From the NCBI GenBank assembly GCA_002103075.1, contig DABG01000010.1, positions 36,120 through 100,119 of the forward strand: a stretch of 64,000 nucleotides of DNA, given 5' to 3'. Positions 52,811 through 60,296 of the stretch are shown in pieces. The stretch is from Candidatus Gastranaerophilales bacterium HUM_9 (lineage in GTDB: Bacteria; Cyanobacteriota; Vampirovibrionia; Gastranaerophilales; Gastranaerophilaceae). The notes beneath the pieces were generated by a model, which was given only the letters and a program-made list of their open reading frames with translations, ran no database searches and had not been told where the DNA came from. Within the stretch, counting starts at the first letter, position 1; every line of letters starts with the position of its first letter. The position numbers and the translations under genes were made by a program.

Positions 52811-54506
52811 AAAGTAATTTGTACTCCTTGCTATTTTTGAACTCTATTATCCAAGAATTATTTGGATCATTTTTTATCAAATACTCATATTTTTCTGAAT
52901 TATTCTTGAATATTTTTTGAACACCTTTTGAACGTACTTTGAACTCAGTTTGAATGGAGTTTGAATTTTCTTCAAGCATTTTTGTTTCTAAAAATTTTGT
53001 TTCATCATTTGTGAGGTATGCTTTTACTGAATTTATCGTTTTCTTATGCAACTTTCTTTGTTTTACAATTTTTTGTTTGTAATCTTCAAAGTCAGTAACC
53101 GTTCCCAACAATTTTGCCATTGGGTGAGTTTCAGTTACACGTCCTGCAGTACATATGTATTCACCTTTTGTTGTATAAACTTTGATACTTGTTAAATCAA
53201 AAAGATTGTATTTAATTAGAACCTTACTTTTAAAGCCATAAAGTCTTTCATCAAAATAATCACAGTTTAAAAATCTGATTCCATTTCTCTGTATTGTTTT
53301 AACTTCAGTTGCAAGCATTAAATCATCAAGTAAATTAATATCTATATTTTGACTTTTTCTACTTTCTAAAACTTCTGCTATTGTTTTATTAGGTTCATTA
53401 GGACAAGGTTGAGAGTTTTTGAAATTCAACCACATATCAATCATTTTTATTGTTTCTTCTAAAGTTGGTACAAAATCGTTATGTAATTGTTTGTGCAATT
53501 TTTCATTCCGCATCAAATACGCAGGTTTATTTTGAATAGCACTTCCGACATAACTTGGTAATAATTTTTCAAACCCTTCTTGAAACTCTTTAAAAAATCT
53601 TTCAATAACCTTGGCTCTAGCATTGTATGGTCTTGCAAAAACTGTTTCTATTCCAAGTTTTGAATATAGTCCATTAAATCCTAACTCGCTAAATCCTCTA
53701 TCATCATTAAAGTATTTTGCCCTAAATGCTCTGCCGTTATCCTGATATACAACTTTTGGAATCATATCAAGATTAATAATTGAATTTCTTAACGCACTTG
53801 CAATACATTGTGTATTTTCTTCAAGCATAATTTCGTAACCAACTAACGCAGTCGACTTCCAATCTAAAAATCCTACTAAAGTTGCTCTTATGGGTTTACC
53901 CGTGAATGGATTAATTACATTAAAATTTAAAACGTGTCCATCAGCTACAAGAATATCTCCAACTTCTAATAAACTTGCATCTCGTTTAATATATGGTTCA
54001 ACCTTATCGGATAAAGCTTTTTCCCCATCTCGAGCTAAAACCCATTTGTCATAATTATTCTTTTTGAACCAATTAGCATATTTTCTAAAAGTAATATCTG
54101 CTGGAATGTATGATTGTCCTTGTTGTTGGAGTTTGTATTTTGTAAGTACAATCGCTTTACCTATGCAAAGTCGATTTGGATGAAGTAATAATCCCATAAA
54201 TATTTTAATTTCTTCATCAGTTAAACAAGTTCTGTATTCATTTACTTTTGCATACCTATATTGAGGGATAAGCTTTGTATAATCTTCTGTTTCGTTAATA
54301 ATATTTTTCCAACGGTGAAGTGTACCTCTACTTATTGTACCTAATACCTCAAAAAGATGTGAATTAGAAGTATTGTGCAAATTAACAAAGTCATAATCTG
54401 CTTGAAGTTTATTATCTGATTTTCTACAAAATTCTTTCCATTGATTAAGCAAATCCAATCTTGCAAGTGCTATTTTCTTTGATTTTTCTGGAGTAAATTC
54501 GACCAT
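52803..54506 (-). CDS. Mu-type DDE transposase (MuA/TnsB-like)
   Basis: RNase H-fold transposase. The catalytic triad appears as D189 (DILVADGHVLNF), D256 (VVYQDNGRAF) and E302 (ARAKVIERFFKEF). The N-terminal ~175 residues are helical DNA-binding (GTISRGTLHRWKNIINETED). After the core comes the Mu transposase beta-barrel/C-terminal region (KVLIKYNLFDLTSIKVYTTK). At 567 aa it is near MuA size. It is expressed from its own operator-promoter unit upstream and followed by its ATPase. It identifies the island's right side as a Mu- or Tn7-like element. Confidence 0.9.
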   Translation of the reverse strand: MVEFTPEKSKKIALARLDLLNQWKEFCRKSDNKLQADYDFVNLHNTSNSHLFEVLGTISRGTLHRWKNIINETEDYTKLIPQYRYAKVNEYRTCLTDEEIKIFMGLLLHPNRLCIGKAIVLTKYKLQQQGQSYIPADITFRKYANWFKKNNYDKWVLARDGEKALSDKVEPYIKRDASLLEVGDILVADGHVLNFNVINPFTGKPIRATLVGFLDWKSTALVGYEIMLEENTQCIASALRNSIINLDMIPKVVYQDNGRAFRAKYFNDDRGFSELGFNGLYSKLGIETVFARPYNARAKVIERFFKEFQEGFEKLLPSYVGSAIQNKPAYLMRNEKLHKQLHNDFVPTLEETIKMIDMWLNFKNSQPCPNEPNKTIAEVLESRKSQNIDINLLDDLMLATEVKTIQRNGIRFLNCDYFDERLYGFKSKVLIKYNLFDLTSIKVYTTKGEYICTAGRVTETHPMAKLLGTVTDFEDYKQKIVKQRKLHKKTINSVKAYLTNDETKFLETKMLEENSNSIQTEFKVRSKGVQKIFKNNSEKYEYLIKNDPNNSWIIEFKNSKEYKLLYE

Positions 54507-54567
54507 GTTTTTATTCCTTTTTTACACAGTCATTAATCACTCTTTGTCTCAAATAAATCAACTCTTC

Positions 54568-54584
54568 GTCTCATTCTTAGAGAC
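54568..54584 (-). promoter_or_regulatory. 17-bp palindromic operator upstream of the transposase
   Basis: GTCTC-7 bp-GAGAC is a perfect 5-bp inverted repeat. On the minus strand it lies just before TTGATT, 17 bp, GATTAA, a promoter leading to the transposase ATG at 54506. The same layout recurs at 55105-55121. Confidence 0.65.
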
Positions 54585-54597
54585 AATTCGACACAAT

Positions 54598-55023
54598 TTA
54601 ATATGCACCATTCCAACCTAAAATTTCGTTATTAATTTCTTCAATGACATCTGGTGTTAACAACTTTGCAGGCTTCTTTTTATTTAAAAAATTATTCAAG
54701 TTCTTGGTTTGTCCTTTTTCTTCTTTATTTATGATTTTGATAATATTTTCTAATGCACAAATTTCATGTTTATTTAAAATCCTATTATTATCTATATCAT
54801 CATTTAATTTTGTAAGAAGTTTCACGCCAACATTATAAATATCACCAGCAAATTGTTTAGAAAAATCTTTTATTCTGACGATATGATTATCCCAGTTGTG
54901 TTTCTTTTTCCAATTAAAAATAGTTCTGCGTGAAATATTTAATTTTTCAGCAATCATTTCTGGGGATAAATTTTCAACACAATATAATTTTTCTGCTTCA
55001 TGGAGTAAATGTAATTTGTTCAT
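54598..55023 (-). CDS. HTH protein of the transposition module (terminase-small-subunit-like)
   Basis: A 141-aa protein with a helix-turn-helix in residues 15-45 (CVENLSPEMIAEKLNISRRT, then IFNWKKKHNWDN) of the sort seen in DUF1804/terminase small subunits and Mu-like phage regulators. The rest is Lys/Asn-rich and helical (NNRILNKHEICALENIIKII). It is the first gene of the minus-strand transposition module, separated from the transposase by a gap with its own promoter. It is a candidate for the repressor that reads the paired 17-bp palindromes, or for an end-binding factor. Function inferred from location. Confidence 0.7.
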   Translation of the reverse strand: MNKLHLLHEAEKLYCVENLSPEMIAEKLNISRRTIFNWKKKHNWDNHIVRIKDFSKQFAGDIYNVGVKLLTKLNDDIDNNRILNKHEICALENIIKIINKEEKGQTKNLNNFLNKKKPAKLLTPDVIEEINNEILGWNGAY

Positions 55024-55103
55024 TTAAAACCCTTTTAAACCTTGTTTAAAGACCTTTTACAATGACATTAATTACTCTTGTTTCAATAGAAGTCAAGTGT
55101 TTT

Positions 55104-55367
55104 CATCTCAATCTCAGAGATAATTTAATACATCTCAAATTAGAAAATACTTTTTTGTTTGCACTAAATATACATGGCTAAAGCGTAAATATATTGCTAA
55201 CTTTCGGAGTTTGATTTTGAAATTGATGTGATTTTAATGCAGATAATATATAAAAAAGTGCAGATAAAATCCAATTAGTGCAAGTACATCTCATTCTAAT
55301 AAAATAGCCATAAAAGGCTTTATCTTAAAGTCTTAGCGATAATACACCCATCTCACACTTGCACTTT
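55104..55367. repeat. Clustered short motifs, candidate transposon right end
   Basis: TTGCACT or its complement occurs at 55159, 55277 (inverted) and 55359, with a one-base variant at 55257 (inverted). CATCTCA occurs at 55104, 55131, 55287 and 55349. Such clustered, oriented short repeats next to a MuA/TnsB-type gene fit transposase-binding end sites. No gene lies in 55024-55453; the stretch is otherwise AT-rich. The exact terminal dinucleotide and target duplication cannot be set from one end. Confidence 0.45.
55105..55121 (-). promoter_or_regulatory. 17-bp palindromic operator upstream of the HTH gene
   Basis: ATCTC-7 bp-GAGAT, with centre AATCTCA against ATTCTTA in the copy at 54568. On the minus strand TTGACT follows a few bases later, then 17 bp and AATTAA, leading to the HTH gene at 55023. 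Same spacing and order as the transposase promoter. Confidence 0.65.
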
Positions 55368-55420
55368 ATTTACAATTAAAAAGTTAAAGCGTTGAACAAA
55401 CACACTGGGTTCGACTCCAT

Positions 55421-55450
55421 AAAAAAAACAGGGTAAAAACCTGCTGTTTT
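55421..55450 (-). terminator. Terminator of the tRNA-Arg gene
   Basis: On the minus strand AAAACAGCAGG, a short loop and CCTGTTTTTTTT form a hairpin with eight T's, ending about 30 bp past the tRNA 3' end. Confidence 0.7.
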
Positions 55451-55453
55451 ATT

Positions 55454-55529
55454 TGCGCAAGGTGGGAGTCGAACCCACGACGGACATGGTTTAGGAAACC
55501 ACCGCTCTATCCTACTGAGCTACAAGCGC
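55454..55529 (-). tRNA. tRNA-Arg (anticodon CCT) with mismatched acceptor stem
   Basis: Cloverleaf on the minus strand: D arm GCTC/GAGC, anticodon arm GTGGT-TTCCTAA-ACCAT giving CCT (reads AGG), T arm GTGGG-TTCGACT-CCCAC, discriminator A, no encoded CCA. The variable loop is 7 nt. The acceptor strands GCGCTTG and CTTGCGC pair at five positions, leaving T-T at 5:68 and 6:67. This is unusual for a functional tRNA and could be a scar of integration at the tRNA 3' end, which faces the accessory region. Its terminator follows at once. Confidence 0.85.
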
Positions 55530-55676
55530 ATAATATTTTCTTGTTTTAGTCTAGCACAAAACTTTTAATTTGTCAGAAATTTATAACCTCTATTATTTAT
55601 GTAACAATATTTTTACAAACCCGCAAAAACTACTAAAAAAATTACTTTTTACTAATGTGTGTGAAAGGAGGTTTCT

Positions 55677-55925
55677 ATGGCTGAAACATGTGGTGGCGTT
55701 GGATTTTTCAGCAATGGTTTTGCCCCAAGACAAAAATCTGTAGACCCTGTAGGGAATTATGTTAAAAGAAGAATCAATTTTAAACAACAACAAAAAATTG
55801 ATAGACTTGAACAAAAGTCTAAAACCGATGGTTTAACAACTCAAGAAAAAATTGATTTGGCAGCAACTAAAATTGACAACATGCTTAGAAATGGTGACTT
55901 TTCTACAGTTGTCTATACTGCATAA
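55677..55925 (+). CDS. Small 82-aa protein, unknown
   Basis: Very strong ribosome site AAAGGAGG seven bases before the ATG. The protein starts MAETCGGVGFFSNGFAPRQK and has a charged helix (RRINFKQQQKIDRLEQKSK) followed by LTTQEKIDLAATKIDNMLRN. No signal peptide, no known domain. Such an initiation site suggests high expression. It lies between tRNA-Arg and gapA, with a weak hairpin (TTAGGA-tttc-TCCTAA) after it. Confidence 0.7.
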   Translation: MAETCGGVGFFSNGFAPRQKSVDPVGNYVKRRINFKQQQKIDRLEQKSKTDGLTTQEKIDLAATKIDNMLRNGDFSTVVYTA

Positions 55926-56000
55926 TATACCCATATATCACTTTAGATTTTATTTATTAGGATTTCTCCTAAAAGCGGATTTAAAAAACATTGAAAAATG

Positions 56001-56035
56001 AAGCGGGATTAAAGTAAAACTTTAACCCCGCTTTT
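56001..56035. terminator. Bidirectional terminator between the 82-aa gene and gapA
   Basis: AAGCGGG-A-TTAAAGT, a 3-base loop and ACTTTAA-C-CCCGCTT. The single mismatch becomes a G-T pair on the minus strand, where T-rich sequence follows, so it is mainly the gapA terminator; on the plus strand it is followed by TTTTA. Confidence 0.85.
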
Positions 56036-56065
56036 ATGATTATTTTCTAATTATAATTACAGTAA

Positions 56066-57070
56066 TTATAATTTTTCAGCAACCATCAAAGTAGTTTCAG
56101 CTAATCTTGTAGAATAACCACATTCGTTATCATACCAAGAAATAACTTTAACCATGTTGTCGCCCATAACTCTTGTTAACAAAGCGTCAACTGTAGATGA
56201 TTGAGATGAACCGATGTAGTCAGAAGAAACAAGTGGTTCTTCAGTGTAGCAAAGTACGTGACCATCAGCAGCTTCTTTCAATGCAGCATTAACTTCTTCA
56301 ACTGTAACTTTCTTTTCAGTTTCAAATACAACGTCAACTAAAGATACGTCTGGAGTAGGAACACGCATAGCGAAACCGTCCAATTTACCTTTTAATTCAG
56401 GTAATACAAGAGCAACAGCTTTAGCAGCACCAGTCTTTGTAGGAACGATGTTTAAAGCACCAGCTCTAGCTCTACGTGGATCTTTGTGTCCAGCATCTAA
56501 GATTCTTTGGTCACCAGTATATGAGTGAACTGTTGTCATCAAACCTTTAACGATACCGAATTTTTCATTGATAGCTTTAGCTACAGGAGCTAAACAGTTT
56601 GTTGTACAAGATGCCATTGAAATTACGTTGTGTTTTGCAGCATCATATTCTTTTTCGTTTACACCTAAAACGATAGTTTTGTCTTCGTTTGAAGCAGGAG
56701 CAGAAATGATAACTTTCTTAGCACCAGCGTCGATGTGAGCATGAGCTTTTGTAGCATCTGTGAAGAAACCTGTTGATTCAACAACAACTTCTACACCTAA
56801 ATCTTTCCAAGGTAATTGAGCAGGATCTTTTTCAGCGAAGAATTTAATTTTCTTACCGTTTACTACGATACCTTCTTCGTATGCTTCAACAGTACCGTCA
56901 AATTTACCCATAACTGAATCATATTTGAAAATTCTAGCAGCATCTTCTGGTTTTAGACCAGGGTCGTTGATTGCTACATAATCTATTTTATCAAAGATAC
57001 CTTCTTTGATTGCAGCTCTTAATGTGTTACGTCCGATTCTACCGAATCCGTTAATTGCAACTTTTACCAT
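56066..57070 (-). CDS. gapA: Glyceraldehyde-3-phosphate dehydrogenase
   Basis: NAD-dependent glycolytic enzyme converting glyceraldehyde-3-phosphate to 1,3-bisphosphoglycerate. VKVAINGFGRIGRNTLRAA is the Rossmann start, the catalytic Cys is C155 in SMASCTTNCLAP, and HSYTGDQRILD, RRARAGALNIVPT and WYDNECGYSTRL are invariant family motifs. At 334 aa it is complete. ND in VAINDP favours NAD over NADP. A consensus promoter, strong AAAGGAG site and terminator suggest high monocistronic expression. Confidence 0.98.
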   Translation of the reverse strand: MVKVAINGFGRIGRNTLRAAIKEGIFDKIDYVAINDPGLKPEDAARIFKYDSVMGKFDGTVEAYEEGIVVNGKKIKFFAEKDPAQLPWKDLGVEVVVESTGFFTDATKAHAHIDAGAKKVIISAPASNEDKTIVLGVNEKEYDAAKHNVISMASCTTNCLAPVAKAINEKFGIVKGLMTTVHSYTGDQRILDAGHKDPRRARAGALNIVPTKTGAAKAVALVLPELKGKLDGFAMRVPTPDVSLVDVVFETEKKVTVEEVNAALKEAADGHVLCYTEEPLVSSDYIGSSQSSTVDALLTRVMGDNMVKVISWYDNECGYSTRLAETTLMVAEKL

Positions 57071-57115
57071 AATTTTACTCCTTTTTATGTAAAATATTTC
57101 TCTCTTAACACCTTG

Positions 57116-57144
57116 ATTGTATTACAAACAAAAATTAGAGTAAA
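57116..57144 (-). promoter_or_regulatory. gapA promoter
   Basis: Minus strand TTTACT (57139-57144), 17 bp, TACAAT (57116-57121), followed by a ~40-nt leader with AAAGGAGT before the gapA ATG. Confidence 0.6.
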
Positions 57145-57217
57145 GCAAATTTTGTACTCTATCTCACAAATAATAAGAAAACTTTTCATATATTTAATTG
57201 CTAAAAAGCTAGATTAA

Positions 57218-58132
57218 TCAAGACTTTTTTACACATTCACTTTTGTTTAATAAAATAGGCTGGGAAATAGCACGTTGTTTCCATGCCTCTAATTCTTTTC
57301 CTCTTAATTCCATATCAACATTATTTGCTGGAATTTCTGAATGAAAATTTCTTTCAACACCCTTATCTTTTAATGTTTTAAAATGACGCAATAAAGCATT
57401 CGCTACAGTTTGGTTTTCATCAACATAAAATTCGCCGTCTTTATAATGTACAATTGGAGTCATATTCTCTTTATTCATGCAACAAGAATTTTTTAATCTT
57501 TTTATAATTTGTTTCACTTCCGCCACAGTACGAACTCTTGTATTTTTTTCAATTGGTCTAAACCCCATCATTGTATGAAATGGCAATGCTTCTGGCAATG
57601 ATACCAATGGAATACTATCTTGATGAAGTTGCATAGCTCGTTCAACCTCAACCTGTGTTAAACGAATTTGAGTACCTGCATAACGATTGTTGTTATAAGA
57701 CCGCATTACCCCATATCTTATAGTTGGATTACCTTTTACATCGCTTGTACCGAACATCTTTGAACCCAAGTTCTTAAGTCCTAATGTTCTACCTGTATAT
57801 TTCTCATCAATCTCTTGACCTATACCAGAAAATTTCATTCTAGTAATAAACATTTTCTTTTTTTCGCCAGTCTTTTTATCAATAATATACGTTGTCCTAG
57901 GAAGATGACCTTGATAATGATATTCAGGCTGATAAAGTGTTTCTAATGTTTTTGACTTAAAAAGAGTCCCATATTCCTCCATAACCTTTTTAGAGTTCTC
58001 AACCATCTGCATCAAAACAATTCTATCCGCTGTTGGTTTATTGTTCTTTTTAAAAACACCTACAACAGAATCTATTGTATTATTAGAATTTCGTCTAAAA
58101 AAGTTGGGGATACGCAAAGAAACACTATTCAT
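57218..58132 (-). CDS. Unknown 304-aa protein
   Basis: I do not recognise a family. The N-terminus MNSVSLRIPNFFRRNSNNTI resembles the Asn-rich starts of other lineage-type proteins here. Later parts include YIIDKKTGEKKKMFITRMKF, TLGLKNLGSKMFGTSDVKGN and QVEVERAMQLHQDSIP, a mixed alpha/beta basic protein with no membrane span. The segment RYGVMRSYNNNRYAGTQIRL looks like a core beta sheet. CCMNKEN near residue 217 holds paired cysteines. It stands alone between gapA and a small 55-aa gene on the same strand. Confidence 0.65.
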   Translation of the reverse strand: MNSVSLRIPNFFRRNSNNTIDSVVGVFKKNNKPTADRIVLMQMVENSKKVMEEYGTLFKSKTLETLYQPEYHYQGHLPRTTYIIDKKTGEKKKMFITRMKFSGIGQEIDEKYTGRTLGLKNLGSKMFGTSDVKGNPTIRYGVMRSYNNNRYAGTQIRLTQVEVERAMQLHQDSIPLVSLPEALPFHTMMGFRPIEKNTRVRTVAEVKQIIKRLKNSCCMNKENMTPIVHYKDGEFYVDENQTVANALLRHFKTLKDKGVERNFHSEIPANNVDMELRGKELEAWKQRAISQPILLNKSECVKKS

Positions 58133-58192
58133 ACTAGTATCAAGTATGATAAAAATATTTTTTGCTAATTGATTAAAAACTTTTTACAACTA

Positions 58193-58360
58193 TTAACTAC
58201 GTCTTAATAAATCAGATAATTTTATATCCTTATTTCTTATAGAATTTTCGTTAATAGAAAAGTCTTCTTTTTCTTCTTTGAATTGTGATAAGCCGATACG
58301 GGTTTGTGATTTTTCGTCAATCAACAAAGCTCCACGGATAAATGTTACAAAATTTTTCAT
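58193..58360 (-). CDS. Small 55-aa protein, unknown
   Basis: An open frame reading MKNFVTFIRGALLIDEKSQT and ending IKLSDLLRRS. AGGAG lies eight bases before the ATG. Highly charged after residue 25, with no signal peptide. It lies 60 bp upstream of the 304-aa gene on the same strand and may be co-transcribed. The ribosome site and sensible codon use make it a likely gene, though I know no homologue. Confidence 0.5.
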   Translation of the reverse strand: MKNFVTFIRGALLIDEKSQTRIGLSQFKEEKEDFSINENSIRNKDIKLSDLLRRS

Positions 58361-58477
58361 TGATTAATCTCCTAATAACTATTATACGAATTTTAACCAA
58401 CAATTTATCATTCATAAATACTATTTTGAACATATCTATTATGATATAATTTTTTTATATTTAATAAGGAAAATGAT

Positions 58478-59182
58478 TTGAGTTCAAATTACGAAGAAAC
58501 TTTAGACAAAAATTTTGACAAAGCACTAGAGCTTTGTTCAAACACTTATTCTTATGATGAACTAATCGAGTTTTTAAAAGTCGGCAATATTCCAGAAAAA
58601 CAGTTTTCTGCAATAGAATTAACAGAACTCAACTCAGAAGCTGATGCCAAAACATTTATCTCTAACCTTATCAACTGTGACGGTAAAATCAGAGAAGCTG
58701 TTGCACACAAATTTCTTGAGTTTTCTAAAACAAAAAAATATCAAGAATATTTTTCAAAGTTTCCATTGATTTTTGCTCAAGCAACCATTGACATAAACGC
58801 AAATGTATCAAGAATGATAATCGATGGACTTTGCGAAATGCACGAATACAAAGAATTTGGAATACAATATGCAAACAAACTTGTTGAATACATAAATGAA
58901 TCCTTTGACGGATTATCAAAGATAGTTTTTCGTGATAAAAAATACACAATTAACAAACAAATATTCAAGCTATATTGGTGTTTAGAGGGATTAAACAAAT
59001 ACTACAATTATATTGATGAAACAAAACTCGATACCATTCTCAAAAACTCGGTTAAACAAAACGAATACACTATTCGTGAAAAAGTTGCTCAACTTTTATC
59101 AAACCCTGATTTAGCAACCAAACACCCTGATATCGTTGAACAACTTAAAAATGATGAAAACTATTACGTAAAACAATACTAA
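58478..59182 (+). CDS. HEAT-like helical repeat protein, TTG start
   Basis: A 234-aa all-helical cytoplasmic protein without a family name known to me. Helix pairs such as KIREAVAHKFLEFSKTKKYQ, NVSRMIIDGLCEMHEYKEF and TIREKVAQLLSNPDLATKHP resemble HEAT-type repeats, suggesting a scaffold or binding protein. The frame starts with TTG at 58478, seven bases after AAGGA; the ATG four bases before belongs to another frame and stops at once. Its 3' end overlaps the convergent rsmD by 4 bp. Confidence 0.65.
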   Translation: MSSNYEETLDKNFDKALELCSNTYSYDELIEFLKVGNIPEKQFSAIELTELNSEADAKTFISNLINCDGKIREAVAHKFLEFSKTKKYQEYFSKFPLIFAQATIDINANVSRMIIDGLCEMHEYKEFGIQYANKLVEYINESFDGLSKIVFRDKKYTINKQIFKLYWCLEGLNKYYNYIDETKLDTILKNSVKQNEYTIREKVAQLLSNPDLATKHPDIVEQLKNDENYYVKQY

Positions 59183-59694
59183 ATTTTTTCGATAAACGTA
59201 ATATATTTATCACCGTATTTTTTCTGTTTTATAACGTTAAATCCTGTTAAATCGATATCTACAACGTGTTCTAAAATAATAATTTTATGTTCAGGCAAAT
59301 TTTCTAAGCTAGCTTGATAAATTCCATCTAAATACGGTGGATCAATATAAATAACGTCAACAGCTTGAGTTATTTTTTTAATAAGTTTTATACTGTCACC
59401 AAGTGTCAAATTTAAAGGTTCATTTAATGCTTTATAATTTTTTCTTATAACATCAGCTGCCTGCTTATTTTTCTCAAAAACAATTACAGACTTGAATCCA
59501 CGAGAAAGAGCCTCAAGTCCCATTACGCCTGAGCCACCAAACATATCAAGAAAAATTTTGCCCTCAAAATCGCCAAGCAAAGAATATAACACATTAAATA
59601 CACTCATACGAACCTTTGATAAAGTCGGACGAGTTATTTTTTCGTCTGGTGCTTGAATTTTACGGCCGTTATATTTTCCACCTGTTATGTTCAT
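59179..59694 (-). CDS. rsmD: 16S rRNA (guanine966-N2)-methyltransferase
   Basis: SAM-dependent methyltransferase modifying G966 of 16S rRNA during 30S assembly. MNITGGKYNGRKIQAPD is the RsmD start, TRPTLSKVRMSVFNVL the helix that follows, FLDMFGGSGVMGLEALSRG the SAM loop (about residues 46-64) and IYIDPPYLDG the DPPY catalytic motif near 115. At 171 aa it is slightly short but complete. It follows the 191-aa unknown gene by 3 bp, implying an operon. Confidence 0.93.
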   Translation of the reverse strand: MNITGGKYNGRKIQAPDEKITRPTLSKVRMSVFNVLYSLLGDFEGKIFLDMFGGSGVMGLEALSRGFKSVIVFEKNKQAADVIRKNYKALNEPLNLTLGDSIKLIKKITQAVDVIYIDPPYLDGIYQASLENLPEHKIIILEHVVDIDLTGFNVIKQKKYGDKYITFIEKI

Positions 59695-59697
59695 AGA

Positions 59698-60273
59698 CTA
59701 AAAAATCAAACCTCTTATATCAAACAACAAATCAAAGTTTCCTGTAGAAACAACCTTTTCAATAGTTGTTTTGATTGTTTCTAATTCTTCTTTTGATGGT
59801 TTTTTCAATGAATCAGGAAGTTTTAAATCAGATGTTGATTTAATGTTTACAAACCCTTCATTTAATACTGCAAACTCTCTATATGTTCCTAATAAAGCTT
59901 CATCTTCTTCAGGGAATTTGTAATCAATACCCATATAATATTTTGTATCTTTTGAAAAAGTTTGAGAAAACTTAATCAAAAAATCAAGCTCTATCAAAGA
60001 TTTATGTTCGTCATATTCTTTACCCAAACAATAGTTACCAGTGATTTCACCAGTTTCTTGATTAGATAAATATGTTGCCCACAACAAACAACCAAGATAA
60101 AATGCTGTATTTTGTTTGATTAATTTAAGTATACCTGGATAATATTGTTTAAATCTAAACTTCTTTTGACCTAAGTTTTTGAATTTGTTAATATCGCCAT
60201 ACATATCTTCTAGTGAGAAGATTAGGCTTACTAAATGTTGGCTATATCCTGGATCAAATAAATATTCTGTCAT
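59698..60273 (-). CDS. Unknown 191-aa protein
   Basis: Not recognised. A helical N-terminal half (HLVSLIFSLEDMYGDINKF, then YPGILKLIKQNTAFYLGCLL) and an acidic later half (YKFPEEDEALLGTYREFAVL). No signal peptide, membrane span or catalytic motif. It lies between the isocitrate dehydrogenase gene and rsmD on the same strand with gaps of 23 and 3 bp, so the three are probably co-transcribed. No function is proposed. Confidence 0.7.
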   Translation of the reverse strand: MTEYLFDPGYSQHLVSLIFSLEDMYGDINKFKNLGQKKFRFKQYYPGILKLIKQNTAFYLGCLLWATYLSNQETGEITGNYCLGKEYDEHKSLIELDFLIKFSQTFSKDTKYYMGIDYKFPEEDEALLGTYREFAVLNEGFVNIKSTSDLKLPDSLKKPSKEELETIKTTIEKVVSTGNFDLLFDIRGLIF

Positions 60274-60296
60274 AATAAATTCCTTTTCATATATTT

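Noticed and set aside
55024..55440. tmRNA (ssrA), because of GGTTCGACTCC at 55407
   Set aside because: No paired acceptor stem, no GC-rich pseudoknots, no convincing tag-peptide frame ending in Ala-Ala, and the upstream 350 bp are too AT-rich.
55454..55529. Group I intron in tRNA-Arg(CCT), known from some cyanobacteria
   Set aside because: The anticodon arm is continuous; no intron is present.
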